DNA from: Burkholderia sp. S171
GTDB taxonomy: Bacteria; Pseudomonadota; Gammaproteobacteria; Burkholderiales; Burkholderiaceae
Length of the DNA stretch: 64,000 nucleotides
Direction: 5' to 3'
NCBI RefSeq assembly: GCF_009766085.1
Contig: NZ_LMUF01000052.1
Coordinates: 2,545-66,544 of the forward strand
Of the stretch, positions 43,267 to 51,572 are shown one piece after another (positions within the stretch are counted from its first letter, which is position 1; each line of letters opens with the position of its first letter). The position numbers and the translations under genes are program-made. The notes beneath the pieces are model-generated. The model was given only the letters and a program-made list of their open reading frames with translations. It ran no database searches and was not told the origin of the DNA.

Positions 43267-43738
43267 TGAATCTCGCTCCTTGTTGTTCTTGACGATGGCG
43301 CTTACCGCCATGTTTATTGAACGGGACCGAAGGCGAGGTCATGCATATTAAGGACCTTTCCTGTCGTCCCCTACGCTGCCGCATAGTCTTCTCGTCATCT
43401 GAGCACGCCAGCGTGGATTTCACTATAGTGCACATCATGAAGGGGAGATGCAGAGTTCGCGTCCGCTTGACGCCGTAACTCCAAACCCGTGCCCTGATGC
43501 AGCTTCGTTTGCTTTAAGCCGCTGTAGCTGCCTGCGCATCCTTGATCTAAAAGCCTCACGTCGAGGCGTGCGTCCGGGTGAACACCGAAATAGTTAAAGC
43601 AGGCGATGTCGATTTCTCAAGGCGTCGTTCGTCATGCATTGAGGGCCACGATCCGGAATGCGCCTAGTGACGCACCGCATTGTGCCCCCATTTCTGCTCG
43701 TTCCCGTTCACTCCCCCTCAATCGCGAGGAGAGCACTC
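43267..43738. other. Divergent promoter region, nothing else recognised
   Basis: About 470 bases between the divergent NHL and DUF899 genes. No operator, hairpin or small frame with a ribosome site was seen. Confidence 0.4.
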
Positions 43739-44467
43739 ATGACTTCAGCAAATGGATCTGCACAGACGTTACAGCCGGCCGCGGCGCTGGCTCAGTCCAC
43801 CCGTCGCTTCCCGGGCGAAAGTGCGCAATACCGCACCGCACGCAACGCGATGCTGGCAGAGGAGATCGAGTTGCGCCGCCACATTGAGCGTGTCGCCGCT
43901 CAGCGCCGAGCGCTTCCGCCCGGCGGCGAGGTACCGCAGGATTACCGCTTTGACGGCGAGCATGGACCGGCCACGCTCTCGCAAATCTTCGGCGATCATG
44001 ACACCCTGATTACCTACAACTGGATGTTCGGTCCCACGCGCGAACGGCCTTGCCCAATGTGCACGTCATTGCTTAGTGCCTTTGACGGAGCGATGCCCGA
44101 CCTCTTGCAACGCGTGGCCTTTGCAGTGATCGCCCGAGGGCCGATCGAGCGGCTGGTGGCGTTCAAGAAGGAGCGTGGCTGGCGCCACCTGCGCTTGTAT
44201 TCGTCGGGCGGCAACAGCTTCAATCGCGACTACGCCAACGAAGATCCGGATGCCGGCGACAACCCTGCGTTCAACGTTTTCACGCGCTCAGGCAGTACTT
44301 TGCGCCACGCCTGGGGTGACGAGATGGGACCCCAAACGTCCGACCCCGGTCAGGACCCGCGTGGTGCACCCGACCCCATGCCGCTGTGGACCCTGCTCGA
44401 CCTGACACCCGGCGGCCGCGGGTCGGACTGGTATCCGAAACTGGAATACGCCGCTGTTCCAACCTGA
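43739..44467 (+). CDS. DUF899-family thioredoxin-like protein
   Basis: The 242-residue protein starts at ATG 43739 with GGAG upstream. It shows YRTARNAMLAEEIELRRHIE, then RVAAQRRALPPGGEVPQDY, the DUF899 opening. GPATLSQIFGDHDTLITYN and RERPCPMCTSLLSAFDGAM, with a CPMC motif at the thioredoxin-like position, follow. VIARGPIERLVAFKKERGW is also family-typical. No enzyme activity is established for the family. It is cytoplasmic and lies 77 bases before a drug-efflux gene on the same strand. Confidence 0.85.
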   Translation: MTSANGSAQTLQPAAALAQSTRRFPGESAQYRTARNAMLAEEIELRRHIERVAAQRRALPPGGEVPQDYRFDGEHGPATLSQIFGDHDTLITYNWMFGPTRERPCPMCTSLLSAFDGAMPDLLQRVAFAVIARGPIERLVAFKKERGWRHLRLYSSGGNSFNRDYANEDPDAGDNPAFNVFTRSGSTLRHAWGDEMGPQTSDPGQDPRGAPDPMPLWTLLDLTPGGRGSDWYPKLEYAAVPT

Positions 44468-44543
44468 CTCGCGCACGTGATTCGTGCACGTGACCCGGCA
44501 TGACTTCGAGTACCATGCCGCCACTCTTTCCTACCGATAAATA

Positions 44544-45749
44544 ATGACACGACGCTTTCTCCAACTTGCCATTGTCCTGGGCCTGATTACCGCCGTGGGC
44601 CCGTTTGCCATCGACATGTACCTGCCCGCCCTGCCTTCCATTGGAGGGGCGCTGCACGCTACTCCGGCCGAGGTGCAGATGAGCCTGATGGTGTTTTTCA
44701 TCACGCTCGGCGTCTGCCAGCTTGTGTACGGGCCGCTCTCCGATATCTTCGGCCGCAAGATGCCGATCTATGTCGGCCTCGCGATTTTTACCATCGGCAG
44801 CGTGGGCTGCGCCTTTGCGCCGGGCATCCACGTGCTGATCGGCTTTCGCGTGCTCCAGGCGTTGGGCGCGTGTGCCGGCATGGTCGTTCCGCGGGCGATC
44901 GTGCGGGACCTTTACACCGGTCACGATGCCACCCGGCTCATGTCGCTGCTTATGCTTGTTGTGAGCGTGTCCCCGCTATTGGCGCCGCTGACCGGCAGCT
45001 TCATTATTGCTGCGTTCGGCTGGCGCGGTGTCTTCTGGGCGCTGACCGTAGCGGGTGGACTTGCCCTCGTGCTTGCGGCTACGCAGTTGAAGGAAACGCG
45101 GGAAATTCATCATCGCGCCGATAGCTCGTGGGCGAGCGCATTCGCGGGATATCGAAAGTTACTTAGTGATCCGATGTTCCTGGGTCTCACGTTTGTCGGC
45201 GCGTTCGGTGTCTCGTCGTTTTTTATCTACCTGGCAAGCGCCTCGTTCGTGATCATCAATCACTATGGCTTGTCGCCCACTATGTTCAGCTTGTGCTTCG
45301 CGCTGAATGCGGCGGCGTTTTTCGGCTTCAGCCAGTTGACTGCGCGCCTCACCGCCAAGTACGGCCTGCCGCGCGTTATTCGCGTGGCCGTTACCGGCTT
45401 CGCAATTTCGATGAGCATCGTAGCGGCGCTGTTTTTGGCGGGCGCGGACAGCCTCGCGCTGATGATGGTTTTCCTGTTTATCGGATATGGCTTCCTGGGG
45501 CTTGTATTGCCGACTTCCGCGGTGTTGTCGCTTGAGAGCCATGGGGCAATTGCGGGTACGGCTTCGGCGCTGATGGGCGCATTGCAGTTTGTCGTGGGCG
45601 CTGCGGTAATGGCCGTGTCCGGCTTGTTCGCCGATGGCGCGCCAAAGCCGATGGTGGTCGCAATCGCACTCTCCGCGTTGGTGGCGTTTGCCATCGCCCG
45701 CCTCACGCTGCGCGCCGAGAACGTAAGACTCCCAGCGGCGGCAGAATAA
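44544..45749 (+). CDS. Bcr/CflA-type drug efflux MFS transporter
   Basis: The 401-residue protein has twelve hydrophobic segments. ITAVGPFAIDMYLPALPSI in helix 1 is the Bcr/CflA signature, and GPLSDIFGRKMPIYVGLAI carries the loop 2-3 motif. RVLQALGACAGMVVPRAIV, then RDLYTGHDATRLMSLLMLV, holds the antiporter motif C region. It should export drugs or related compounds (Bcr acts on bicyclomycin) in exchange for protons. It follows DUF899 and converges with an unknown exported protein gene. Confidence 0.9.
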   Translation: MTRRFLQLAIVLGLITAVGPFAIDMYLPALPSIGGALHATPAEVQMSLMVFFITLGVCQLVYGPLSDIFGRKMPIYVGLAIFTIGSVGCAFAPGIHVLIGFRVLQALGACAGMVVPRAIVRDLYTGHDATRLMSLLMLVVSVSPLLAPLTGSFIIAAFGWRGVFWALTVAGGLALVLAATQLKETREIHHRADSSWASAFAGYRKLLSDPMFLGLTFVGAFGVSSFFIYLASASFVIINHYGLSPTMFSLCFALNAAAFFGFSQLTARLTAKYGLPRVIRVAVTGFAISMSIVAALFLAGADSLALMMVFLFIGYGFLGLVLPTSAVLSLESHGAIAGTASALMGALQFVVGAAVMAVSGLFADGAPKPMVVAIALSALVAFAIARLTLRAENVRLPAAAE

Positions 45750-45759
45750 AAATTGTGCG

Positions 45760-45798
45760 GCATTGAGTGGCGCTAGTAGTCCCGAAGCCGCTCAATGC
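45760..45798. terminator. Hairpin between convergent genes
   Basis: GCATTGAGTGGC at 45760-45771 pairs with GCCGCTCAATGC at 45787-45798 (12 pairs, one G-U). It lies just after the efflux gene stop and before the convergent gene end. No U tract follows, so it is a weaker terminator candidate. Confidence 0.5.
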
Positions 45799-45857
45799 AC
45801 TCGTGCAAGACACGCATGAAGAGCGGCGCCTAGGGTCTCACCTTACATTTTCGCCGT

Positions 45858-46316
45858 TCACTGGGCCTTGCAAAGAATCGCCGTCATCACGGGCGTGACC
45901 TCATGAACGATAGCGTCGCTGCCTATTTGATGCAGGCGGTCCCTGACGTCGTCCGACGCGCCAGTCACCACTACGCCGTAGGCCCACTCCGCGACGGGGT
46001 CTCCCTTGCCCGGTTTGAAGAGCGGATCGTCCTTCTCATAGCCGAGCACCACGAAGACCGGGAAATCGAACGCCGTCAGCTTCACGCCGTGAGTGGGCCG
46101 GAACGCGTTAATTGAATTCTTTTCGACGTGCATGGGCTTGGACTGTATTTCGCCGCTGTTCATCAGCGCGCTGATAAACACATGGCCCGTCGATTTGCAA
46201 TCGAGCTGTTCTTCTACCGCGCTTGCATGTGCAGGTGTCGACAACGACCCGAGGGGCGCGAGCGCGACCACGGCGACAACCCGAATAAACTTAGTGACCT
46301 GTCTGGCGACCCGCAT
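45858..46316 (-). CDS. Secreted protein of unknown function
   Basis: The 152-residue protein has a signal peptide (FIRVVAVVALAPLGSLSTP, cut near AHASA). The mature part contains EEQLDCKSTGHVFISALMN, then INAFRPTHGVKLTAFDFPV and VFVVLGYEKDDPLFKPGKG. The end, VVVTGASDDVRDRLHQIGS, is followed by a Cys near the C terminus, so one disulphide (LDCK with ILCKA) is likely. I recognise no family. The location should be periplasmic. It is convergent with the efflux gene. Confidence 0.7.
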   Translation of the reverse strand: MRVARQVTKFIRVVAVVALAPLGSLSTPAHASAVEEQLDCKSTGHVFISALMNSGEIQSKPMHVEKNSINAFRPTHGVKLTAFDFPVFVVLGYEKDDPLFKPGKGDPVAEWAYGVVVTGASDDVRDRLHQIGSDAIVHEVTPVMTAILCKAQ

Positions 46317-47220
46317 GGTTGGCCTCTGTTTTTATCGACATTGCATCAGCCGCGGCGAACTTTTTAGTCGCGGAGTTTCACTCTACCTGCACCGGTAAAT
46401 TATTGCCGGATTGCCCCGATGCGCTTCAGCCCCGTACAAACAATCGTGATCCGGTTGCGGACGCGCTAGCCGGCACTCCGGCTTGTATTCCGTGAAACGG
46501 GGCCATCAACAGGTCAAACCTTCGCTCGCAGAGTCCCCCCATTGCGGGCGCTATTGCATGACGTGTCCGTTCTCTTGCGAACTTTCAAGAATCTTTACCG
46601 GCACCCTTTCGAGGTTTTCTACTAACTCCGATGCACGCCCCGCACCTCCGACGCTCCTCATAATGAGCCTTTACATTTTCGAATTTGTTCACTAGCATTC
46701 GAATTCGAACATTATTAGTTCGATAGATTTTCTTAATTAACATGAACCGATGACATGAATCAGGACGTAATAGCTTGTCAGTTAGCCGTCAAATGAGATA
46801 TTGACGCGATCAGTATCGTGTCCGATATCGCTAGCTTGATCCAACGGTGTTCTTTTGCGAACAAATCGGGTTCGTTCCCACTTGTCTGCATCGTGCATCG
46901 GATTGACGAGCGGCGACTCGAGCGGGCGCTTTGAGGACTATGTGGGATCGTTGCCCGGAGGACCCCACTGCTTTAGCAAAACGTCCGGTATTTAATGAAA
47001 TAGCGCGGTGGTTTGCGGACGAAACCACTGCTTCATCCGCTCGTTGGCTGCCCTTAGCCGAACCGCATGAAGCGGCTAGCCGGATTTAACGTCGAAAGCA
47101 AAACGTAATTTTTGTAGAGGCGCCTGTCTTACCGGAGCCGCAGTCAAAACAAGAAGTCAGCAACGTCGCAAGGCATCATGCAAGAAGCGGCGATCCATTT
47201 AAAAACCAGTGGAGAAGACA
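46317..47220. other. Long leader/intergenic region upstream of glpK
   Basis: About 900 bases contain no supported gene. The right part should hold the glpK promoter. A GlpR-like operator cluster lies at 46691-46724, almost 500 bases before glpK. AT-rich sequence surrounds it (46660-46800). No other structure was recognised. Confidence 0.5.
46691..46724. promoter_or_regulatory. GlpR-like operator candidate
   Basis: The perfect palindrome TTCGAATTCGAA at 46698-46709 runs directly into CGAACATT, and GTTCGAT lies about ten bases further on. GlpR of E. coli binds TGTTCG/CGAACA half-sites arranged head to head. The match is partial, and the distance to glpK is large. Confidence 0.4.
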
Positions 47221-48720
47221 ATGCAGGAGCAATACATCCTCGCGCTCGACCAGGGCACAACGAGTTCACGTGCAATGGTGTTTGATCGCCAGGGCAATGT
47301 AGTGTCCGTGGCGCAGAAGGAATTTGGCCAGATCTATCCGCAACCGGGCTGGGTCGAACACGACCCGCAGGAAATCTGGTCGACCCAGGCTGGCGTCGCC
47401 GCCGAAGCCGTCACCCGCGCAGGTCTGAACGGCGCATCCATAGCCGCTATCGGCATTACCAACCAGCGCGAGACCACCATTGTCTGGGATCGCGAAACCG
47501 GCCAGCCGATCTACAACGCCATTGTCTGGCAAGACCGCCGCACCGCCGACTTCTGCGACCAGTTGAAGGCACAGGGGCTGGAAGAAAAGGTCCGTGCCAA
47601 GACGGGCTTGCCCATTGATTCCTACTTCTCCGCGACCAAGATCCGCTGGATCCTCGACAACGTGGAAGGCGCGCGCGAGAAAGCGAAGCAAGGACGTCTT
47701 GCCTTCGGTACGGTCGATAGCTGGCTCGTATGGAATTTCACGAAACACGGCTTGCATATCACCGACGTCACCAATGCGTCGCGCACCATGCTCTTCAATA
47801 TCCACACGCTCAAGTGGGATGACGAACTGCTCGACGCGCTCGATATCCCGCGCAGCATGTTGCCCGAAGTGCGTGCGTCTTCGGAGGTGTATGGCCCGAC
47901 CAAGACCACGGTGTTTGCATCGAAGATTCCGCTTGCCGGCATTGCAGGCGACCAGCACGCCGCCCTCTTCGGCCAGATGTGCACAAAGTCCGGCATGGTG
48001 AAAAACACCTACGGCACCGGTTGTTTCCTCGTCATGAACACGGGCGACAAGCCGATCGAATCGCGCAACAACCTGGTCACCACCATTGCATGGCAGATCG
48101 GCGACCGGGTCAACTATGCGCTGGAAGGCAGCATCTTTATTGGTGGCGCTGTCGTGCAATGGATCCGTGATGGTCTTGGCATTATCAAGAGTGCGAATGA
48201 AATCGAAGCGCTTGCGCGCAGTGTTCCGCATAGCGACGGCGTCTATATGGTGCCCGCCTTTGCCGGCCTGGGTGCACCACACTGGAATGCACGCGCACGC
48301 GGCACGCTGTTCGGCGTGACACGTGGCACGACCTCCGGCCACATTGCTCGGGCAGCGCTGGAAAGCATCGCGTTTCAATCAATCGATGTACTGAAGGCCA
48401 TGGAAGCCGACTCTGGCATCCGCATTGGCGAATTGCGCGTGGATGGCGGCGCGGTCGCCAATAACCTGCTGATGCAATTCCAGGCCGACATGCTGGGCGT
48501 GGACGTAGTCCGTCCGCAGATCAGCGAAACCACTGCGCTGGGCGCCGCTTATCTGGCCGGGCTGGCAGTCGATTACTGGAAAGACGTGGATGAACTGCAG
48601 AGCCAATGGAAGCTGGACCGTCGTTTCTCGCCGGATGTTGCGGCCGATGAGGTCAAGCGCCAGATGCACGGCTGGCAACGCGCGGTAAATGCCGCCAAGG
48701 CGTGGGCCGACGCCACCTGA
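47221..48720 (+). CDS. glpK: Glycerol kinase
   Basis: The 499-residue protein matches GlpK in length and in all blocks: LALDQGTTSSRAMVFDRQG, GWVEHDPQEIWSTQ, ITNQRETTIVWDRETGQPI and VWQDRRTADFCDQL. GDQHAALFGQMCTKSGMVK, then YGTGCFLVMNTG and RVDGGAVANNLLMQFQADM (seen as LRVDGGAVANN), follow. It phosphorylates glycerol to sn-glycerol 3-phosphate with ATP in the cytoplasm. The ATG at 47221 with GGAG upstream is preferred to the GTG at 47209. The facilitator gene glpF follows after 115 bases on the same strand. Confidence 0.96.
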   Translation: MQEQYILALDQGTTSSRAMVFDRQGNVVSVAQKEFGQIYPQPGWVEHDPQEIWSTQAGVAAEAVTRAGLNGASIAAIGITNQRETTIVWDRETGQPIYNAIVWQDRRTADFCDQLKAQGLEEKVRAKTGLPIDSYFSATKIRWILDNVEGAREKAKQGRLAFGTVDSWLVWNFTKHGLHITDVTNASRTMLFNIHTLKWDDELLDALDIPRSMLPEVRASSEVYGPTKTTVFASKIPLAGIAGDQHAALFGQMCTKSGMVKNTYGTGCFLVMNTGDKPIESRNNLVTTIAWQIGDRVNYALEGSIFIGGAVVQWIRDGLGIIKSANEIEALARSVPHSDGVYMVPAFAGLGAPHWNARARGTLFGVTRGTTSGHIARAALESIAFQSIDVLKAMEADSGIRIGELRVDGGAVANNLLMQFQADMLGVDVVRPQISETTALGAAYLAGLAVDYWKDVDELQSQWKLDRRFSPDVAADEVKRQMHGWQRAVNAAKAWADAT

Positions 48721-48732
48721 GTTTCAGGTTGA

Positions 48733-48762
48733 ACTCACGTTGAACCTGCGTTCAACGTGAGT
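48733..48762 (+). promoter_or_regulatory. Perfect 12-bp hairpin between glpK and glpF
   Basis: ACTCACGTTGAA at 48733-48744 pairs exactly with TTCAACGTGAGT at 48751-48762 across a 6-base loop. It starts 13 bases after the glpK stop. No U tract follows, so mRNA processing or partial termination are both possible. Confidence 0.6.
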
Positions 48763-48835
48763 CTCGCTGACGTCACCCTGACATCACTCTGGCCTTCTTT
48801 ACTGTAACGCAGCTCTTCTTTTAGGAATCCTCTTC

Positions 48836-49696
48836 ATGGCAGCAACTATTGCAAAGCCGACCGGCAGGCAATTTGTCGGCGAACTCATATCCGAGGCGAT
48901 CGCGGTTCTTATCGTCATCGCGTTCGGTGATTCGGTGGCGTGCATGTACGTGCTATACGACCCCAGCCCGTATGTGAATGCTTACTGGGGTGTCTGCATG
49001 TCGTGGGGCTTGGCCGTGACGCTCGCCATCTATGTGACGGGCTCCATTTCGGGCACCCATGCCAACCCTGCGGTAACGCTGGCTCTTGCACTGTTCCGCG
49101 GTTTCTCGTGGAAGAAAGTGTTGCCCTACTGGGTAGCGCAGCTCATTGGCGGCATGTTGGGCGCCGTCATTGTTTATGCGCTGTTTGGGCCGGTGATCGA
49201 CCATTACAACTTGATTCATCATCTGTCGCGGGCGGACGGCGGCGCAGCGGGGGTGTTCTTTACGCACCCGGGCCTGGCCATCACTCCCATGCACGCGTTC
49301 TCCGATGAAGTCATCCTGACAGCGTTCCTTTTGTTCGGGATTTTCGCCATCACCGAGCAGTTCAACGAGATGGCGCCCCAGGCAAATGCGGGTGCGCTCA
49401 TGATCGGATTCCTGGTTGCAATCCTTGGGTCGTCGATGGGCTATCTGGAAGCCTGGGCAATGAATCCGGCTCGCGATCTTGGCCCGCGTTTGTTTGCGTA
49501 TTTTGCAGGCTGGGGTTCTTCCGCGCTGCCTTCGCCGGACAACTACTGGTGGATTCCGGTCGTCGCTCCGTTGATAGGCGGCGTGATTGGCGGCGGTGCT
49601 TATCAGTTGCTGATTCACCCCTTCTTGCCGGCGCGCGTGCGCGCATTGCAAGCCGAGACCAATGGCGAGGACTGCGAGCAAGGACAGCGCGTTTGA
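48836..49696 (+). CDS. glpF: Glycerol facilitator (aquaglyceroporin, MIP family)
   Basis: The 286-residue protein has six membrane helices and both pore motifs: SGTHANPAVTLALALFRGF in the first half and AWAMNPARDLGPRLF in the second, the latter with the D of the glycerol-permeating group. FVGELISEAIAVLIVIAFGD is the typical first helix. It lets glycerol diffuse across the inner membrane, to be trapped by GlpK encoded just before it. AGGA lies about eleven bases before the ATG. Confidence 0.93.
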   Translation: MAATIAKPTGRQFVGELISEAIAVLIVIAFGDSVACMYVLYDPSPYVNAYWGVCMSWGLAVTLAIYVTGSISGTHANPAVTLALALFRGFSWKKVLPYWVAQLIGGMLGAVIVYALFGPVIDHYNLIHHLSRADGGAAGVFFTHPGLAITPMHAFSDEVILTAFLLFGIFAITEQFNEMAPQANAGALMIGFLVAILGSSMGYLEAWAMNPARDLGPRLFAYFAGWGSSALPSPDNYWWIPVVAPLIGGVIGGGAYQLLIHPFLPARVRALQAETNGEDCEQGQRV

Positions 49697-49731
49697 CAGG
49701 TTGGTAAGCTGACTTGGCGCCAAGATTGTGC

Positions 49732-49775
49732 AGCGGAGAAGCGCCGGACGTTGGTTCGTCCGGCGCTTCTCCGCT
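49732..49775 (+). terminator. 19-bp perfect hairpin downstream of glpF
   Basis: The arm 49732-49750 (AGCGGAGAAGCGCCGGACG) pairs exactly with 49757-49775 across a 6-base loop. It begins 35 bases after the glpF stop. No U tract follows, so it could be a Rho-assisted terminator, an mRNA stabiliser or a REP-like element. Confidence 0.65.
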
Positions 49776-49798
49776 CAATGCGGTGTTCAATACTGTTA

Positions 49799-49889
49799 TT
49801 TCTGCTGCTGTTTCTGCTGCTGTTTCTGCTGCTGTTTCTGCTGCTGTTTCTGCTGCTGTTTCTGCTGCTGTTTCTGCTGCTGTTTCTGC
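49799..49889. repeat. Seven perfect copies of a 12-bp tandem repeat (VNTR)
   Basis: TTTCTGCTGCTG is repeated exactly seven times at 49799-49882, with a partial eighth copy to 49889. It lies between glpF and the T6SS-associated genes. Frames through it would give SAAV or AETA repeats. Neither belongs to a supported gene, so it is treated as an intergenic microsatellite. Confidence 0.9.
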
Positions 49890-49979
49890 CAGCGGCAGCA
49901 ACTTCTTTCGTTCTCTTGGGTGTTCAGATAGCGGCATTGGCGATCCAGTTAGTTTGACTAGAGATAGTCCTTCTCACCT

Positions 49980-51218
49980 TTATGCCTCAGAGCCCATCCC
50001 GTCTGCTCGCGCCACCGGCTGCACGACCACGAACCGAAGCGCGCCTTCCCGCCATGCGACCAGTTGCGCTGTATTATTTTGCGTCGCGTGCTCGATCCCC
50101 AGCGCGACGGCCAACCATCCTGCCGCATTACCGGAATACCCGAGTGTGGTGTCGAGATCGTGTATCCCGGCGAGGCCGTCCGTTTGCGAAACCCCTATCG
50201 AGAGGTCCGACAGGCTCTTGATCAACCCGGCCTTATCCAACCTCTCAAGCCCGGTCTGCCACAAATCATTGATCTTGTCGCCCGTCGTGCGCCCCCACTG
50301 CAGCGCGGTGGAAATTGGACCATCTGTCGCGTCCGAGTCAGCTTCGACAGGGCGGTGCAAAAGAGCGACTGGCTCTATGTGGCGCCGCTCGACGAGCGGT
50401 GCCCAGCCAAGCAAGAGAGCAACCGCGGCTTCCGCGCTGCTCTGAACAGACACCTCGTGCAGTTGCACTGCGACGAACAGGACGAATTTCTCCAGAGCAG
50501 GACCACCCTTGTTGTCGAGCCATTGGTCCAACGCCATCAAACCCTTATCCGTCGAGACCAACTCCGCTTTTACTGCTCGTAGTCCCGCATCGCCCCAACA
50601 CGCCTGCCATGCGTTGACCAGCGCTTGTTGATCGACATCGGCCGGCAGTTGCAGACAAACCTCAATCGGTACGTCATGCGGAATAGCCTTAACACTGTCC
50701 GAGACCGAGCCAATGAGTTCCCTGAAACAAGCGCGATAGCGTCCGGGATCATCGTCGTCGCCGGCTAGCGACAGCGAGGAGAGTGGGAAGGCATCACTGC
50801 CATCCGGAGATGTTTGAAGTTCCAGCGCTGCTGCCGCCCGATCCAATGTGGATGCTACGTCGCGACTCCCCGCCCCCGTCAGATAGGCATAGCGGACTAC
50901 TGAAAGTGGATCACTCGCAAATTCCAAAGCGGTCGCCCTGTCCATCCGCAGGATTTCGTTGTCTGCATCAATGCGCTGGTTTTCCTGCTCGTAGTAGCAG
51001 GACCGAAGTCCAAATGCGCTAGTGCATGCGAGAAAGGGAAATATGAGCAGCCGCACCCAGAACCAAGCGGTTCCGGTAGGCTCATTTTCGGGCCACGTGA
51101 GCAGCGTGCTGACGACCCCAATGACCATGGATACCACAAGCAAGCACAGCCACAGGACAAGCCTCGGCGGTGACGGACGTGGCTCGGGCGACTCTGCGGG
51201 AGGAAGCGTTACTGGCAT
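49980..51218 (-). CDS. T6SS-island membrane protein, unknown
   Basis: The protein of about 412 residues begins with a Pro-rich stretch and two membrane helices (LVLWLCLLVVSMVIGVVST, and WVRLLIFPFLACTSAFGL). A large soluble domain follows, including ELIGSVSDSVKAIPHDVPI, EVCLQLPADVDQQALVNAW and LSIGVSQTDGLAGIHDLDT. It is the last gene of the vgrG island, after the lipase. Similar membrane proteins lie near vgrG-linked lipases in other Burkholderia, as I recall. A role in effector handling or protection is inference. The start is uncertain (ATG 51218 or TTG 51245). Confidence 0.7.
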   Translation of the reverse strand: MPVTLPPAESPEPRPSPPRLVLWLCLLVVSMVIGVVSTLLTWPENEPTGTAWFWVRLLIFPFLACTSAFGLRSCYYEQENQRIDADNEILRMDRATALEFASDPLSVVRYAYLTGAGSRDVASTLDRAAAALELQTSPDGSDAFPLSSLSLAGDDDDPGRYRACFRELIGSVSDSVKAIPHDVPIEVCLQLPADVDQQALVNAWQACWGDAGLRAVKAELVSTDKGLMALDQWLDNKGGPALEKFVLFVAVQLHEVSVQSSAEAAVALLLGWAPLVERRHIEPVALLHRPVEADSDATDGPISTALQWGRTTGDKINDLWQTGLERLDKAGLIKSLSDLSIGVSQTDGLAGIHDLDTTLGYSGNAAGWLAVALGIEHATQNNTAQLVAWREGALRFVVVQPVARADGMGSEA

Positions 51219-51572
51219 CGAGATGGAGTCAGAGCAAACCGGCAATCAAACGACAGTCGCACACCGTGCGGTCTCCGCGACGCGCTACGTGTGCGTCACT
51301 ATTTGCGATTGTTTCGTCTTCTTCGATGATGACGTTGGATTTGACGTCATGTTGCGGGCGAATTGCTTCGTCGCTTTTTCGGGCGACAAAACGGTTACGG
51401 AAGCGCATCGTGGTCGAAGCGCCGATGACGTTGCCATCGTGATGGGTTGCGTCGCTAAACCTGCTCAAATCTATCATTGCAATCTCATTTTTCTAACTGA
51501 CCCAAAGGGCCGGGGTTACTGCAAGTGCGCGCAACCATAATGACTATGAAAAGCAATAGTTGATGACGTCCT
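51219..51572. other. Intergenic region within vgrG island, nothing recognised
   Basis: About 350 bases lie between the lipase gene end and the membrane protein start. Frames on both strands lack domains and ribosome sites. No terminator is visible, so the two genes may still share a transcript. Confidence 0.4.

Noticed and set aside
47266..48378. 370-codon minus-strand frame
   Set aside because: Antisense to glpK, with no recognisable domain.
49799..49889. CRISPR-like regular repeats
   Set aside because: The units are contiguous 12-mers with no spacers, so this is a microsatellite and not a CRISPR array.
49398..49937. Minus-strand frame with AETA repeats, and the plus-strand frame 49714-50445 with SAAV repeats
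   Set aside because: Both arise from the 12-bp tandem repeat. One is antisense to glpF and the other to the island membrane protein gene, and neither has a domain.
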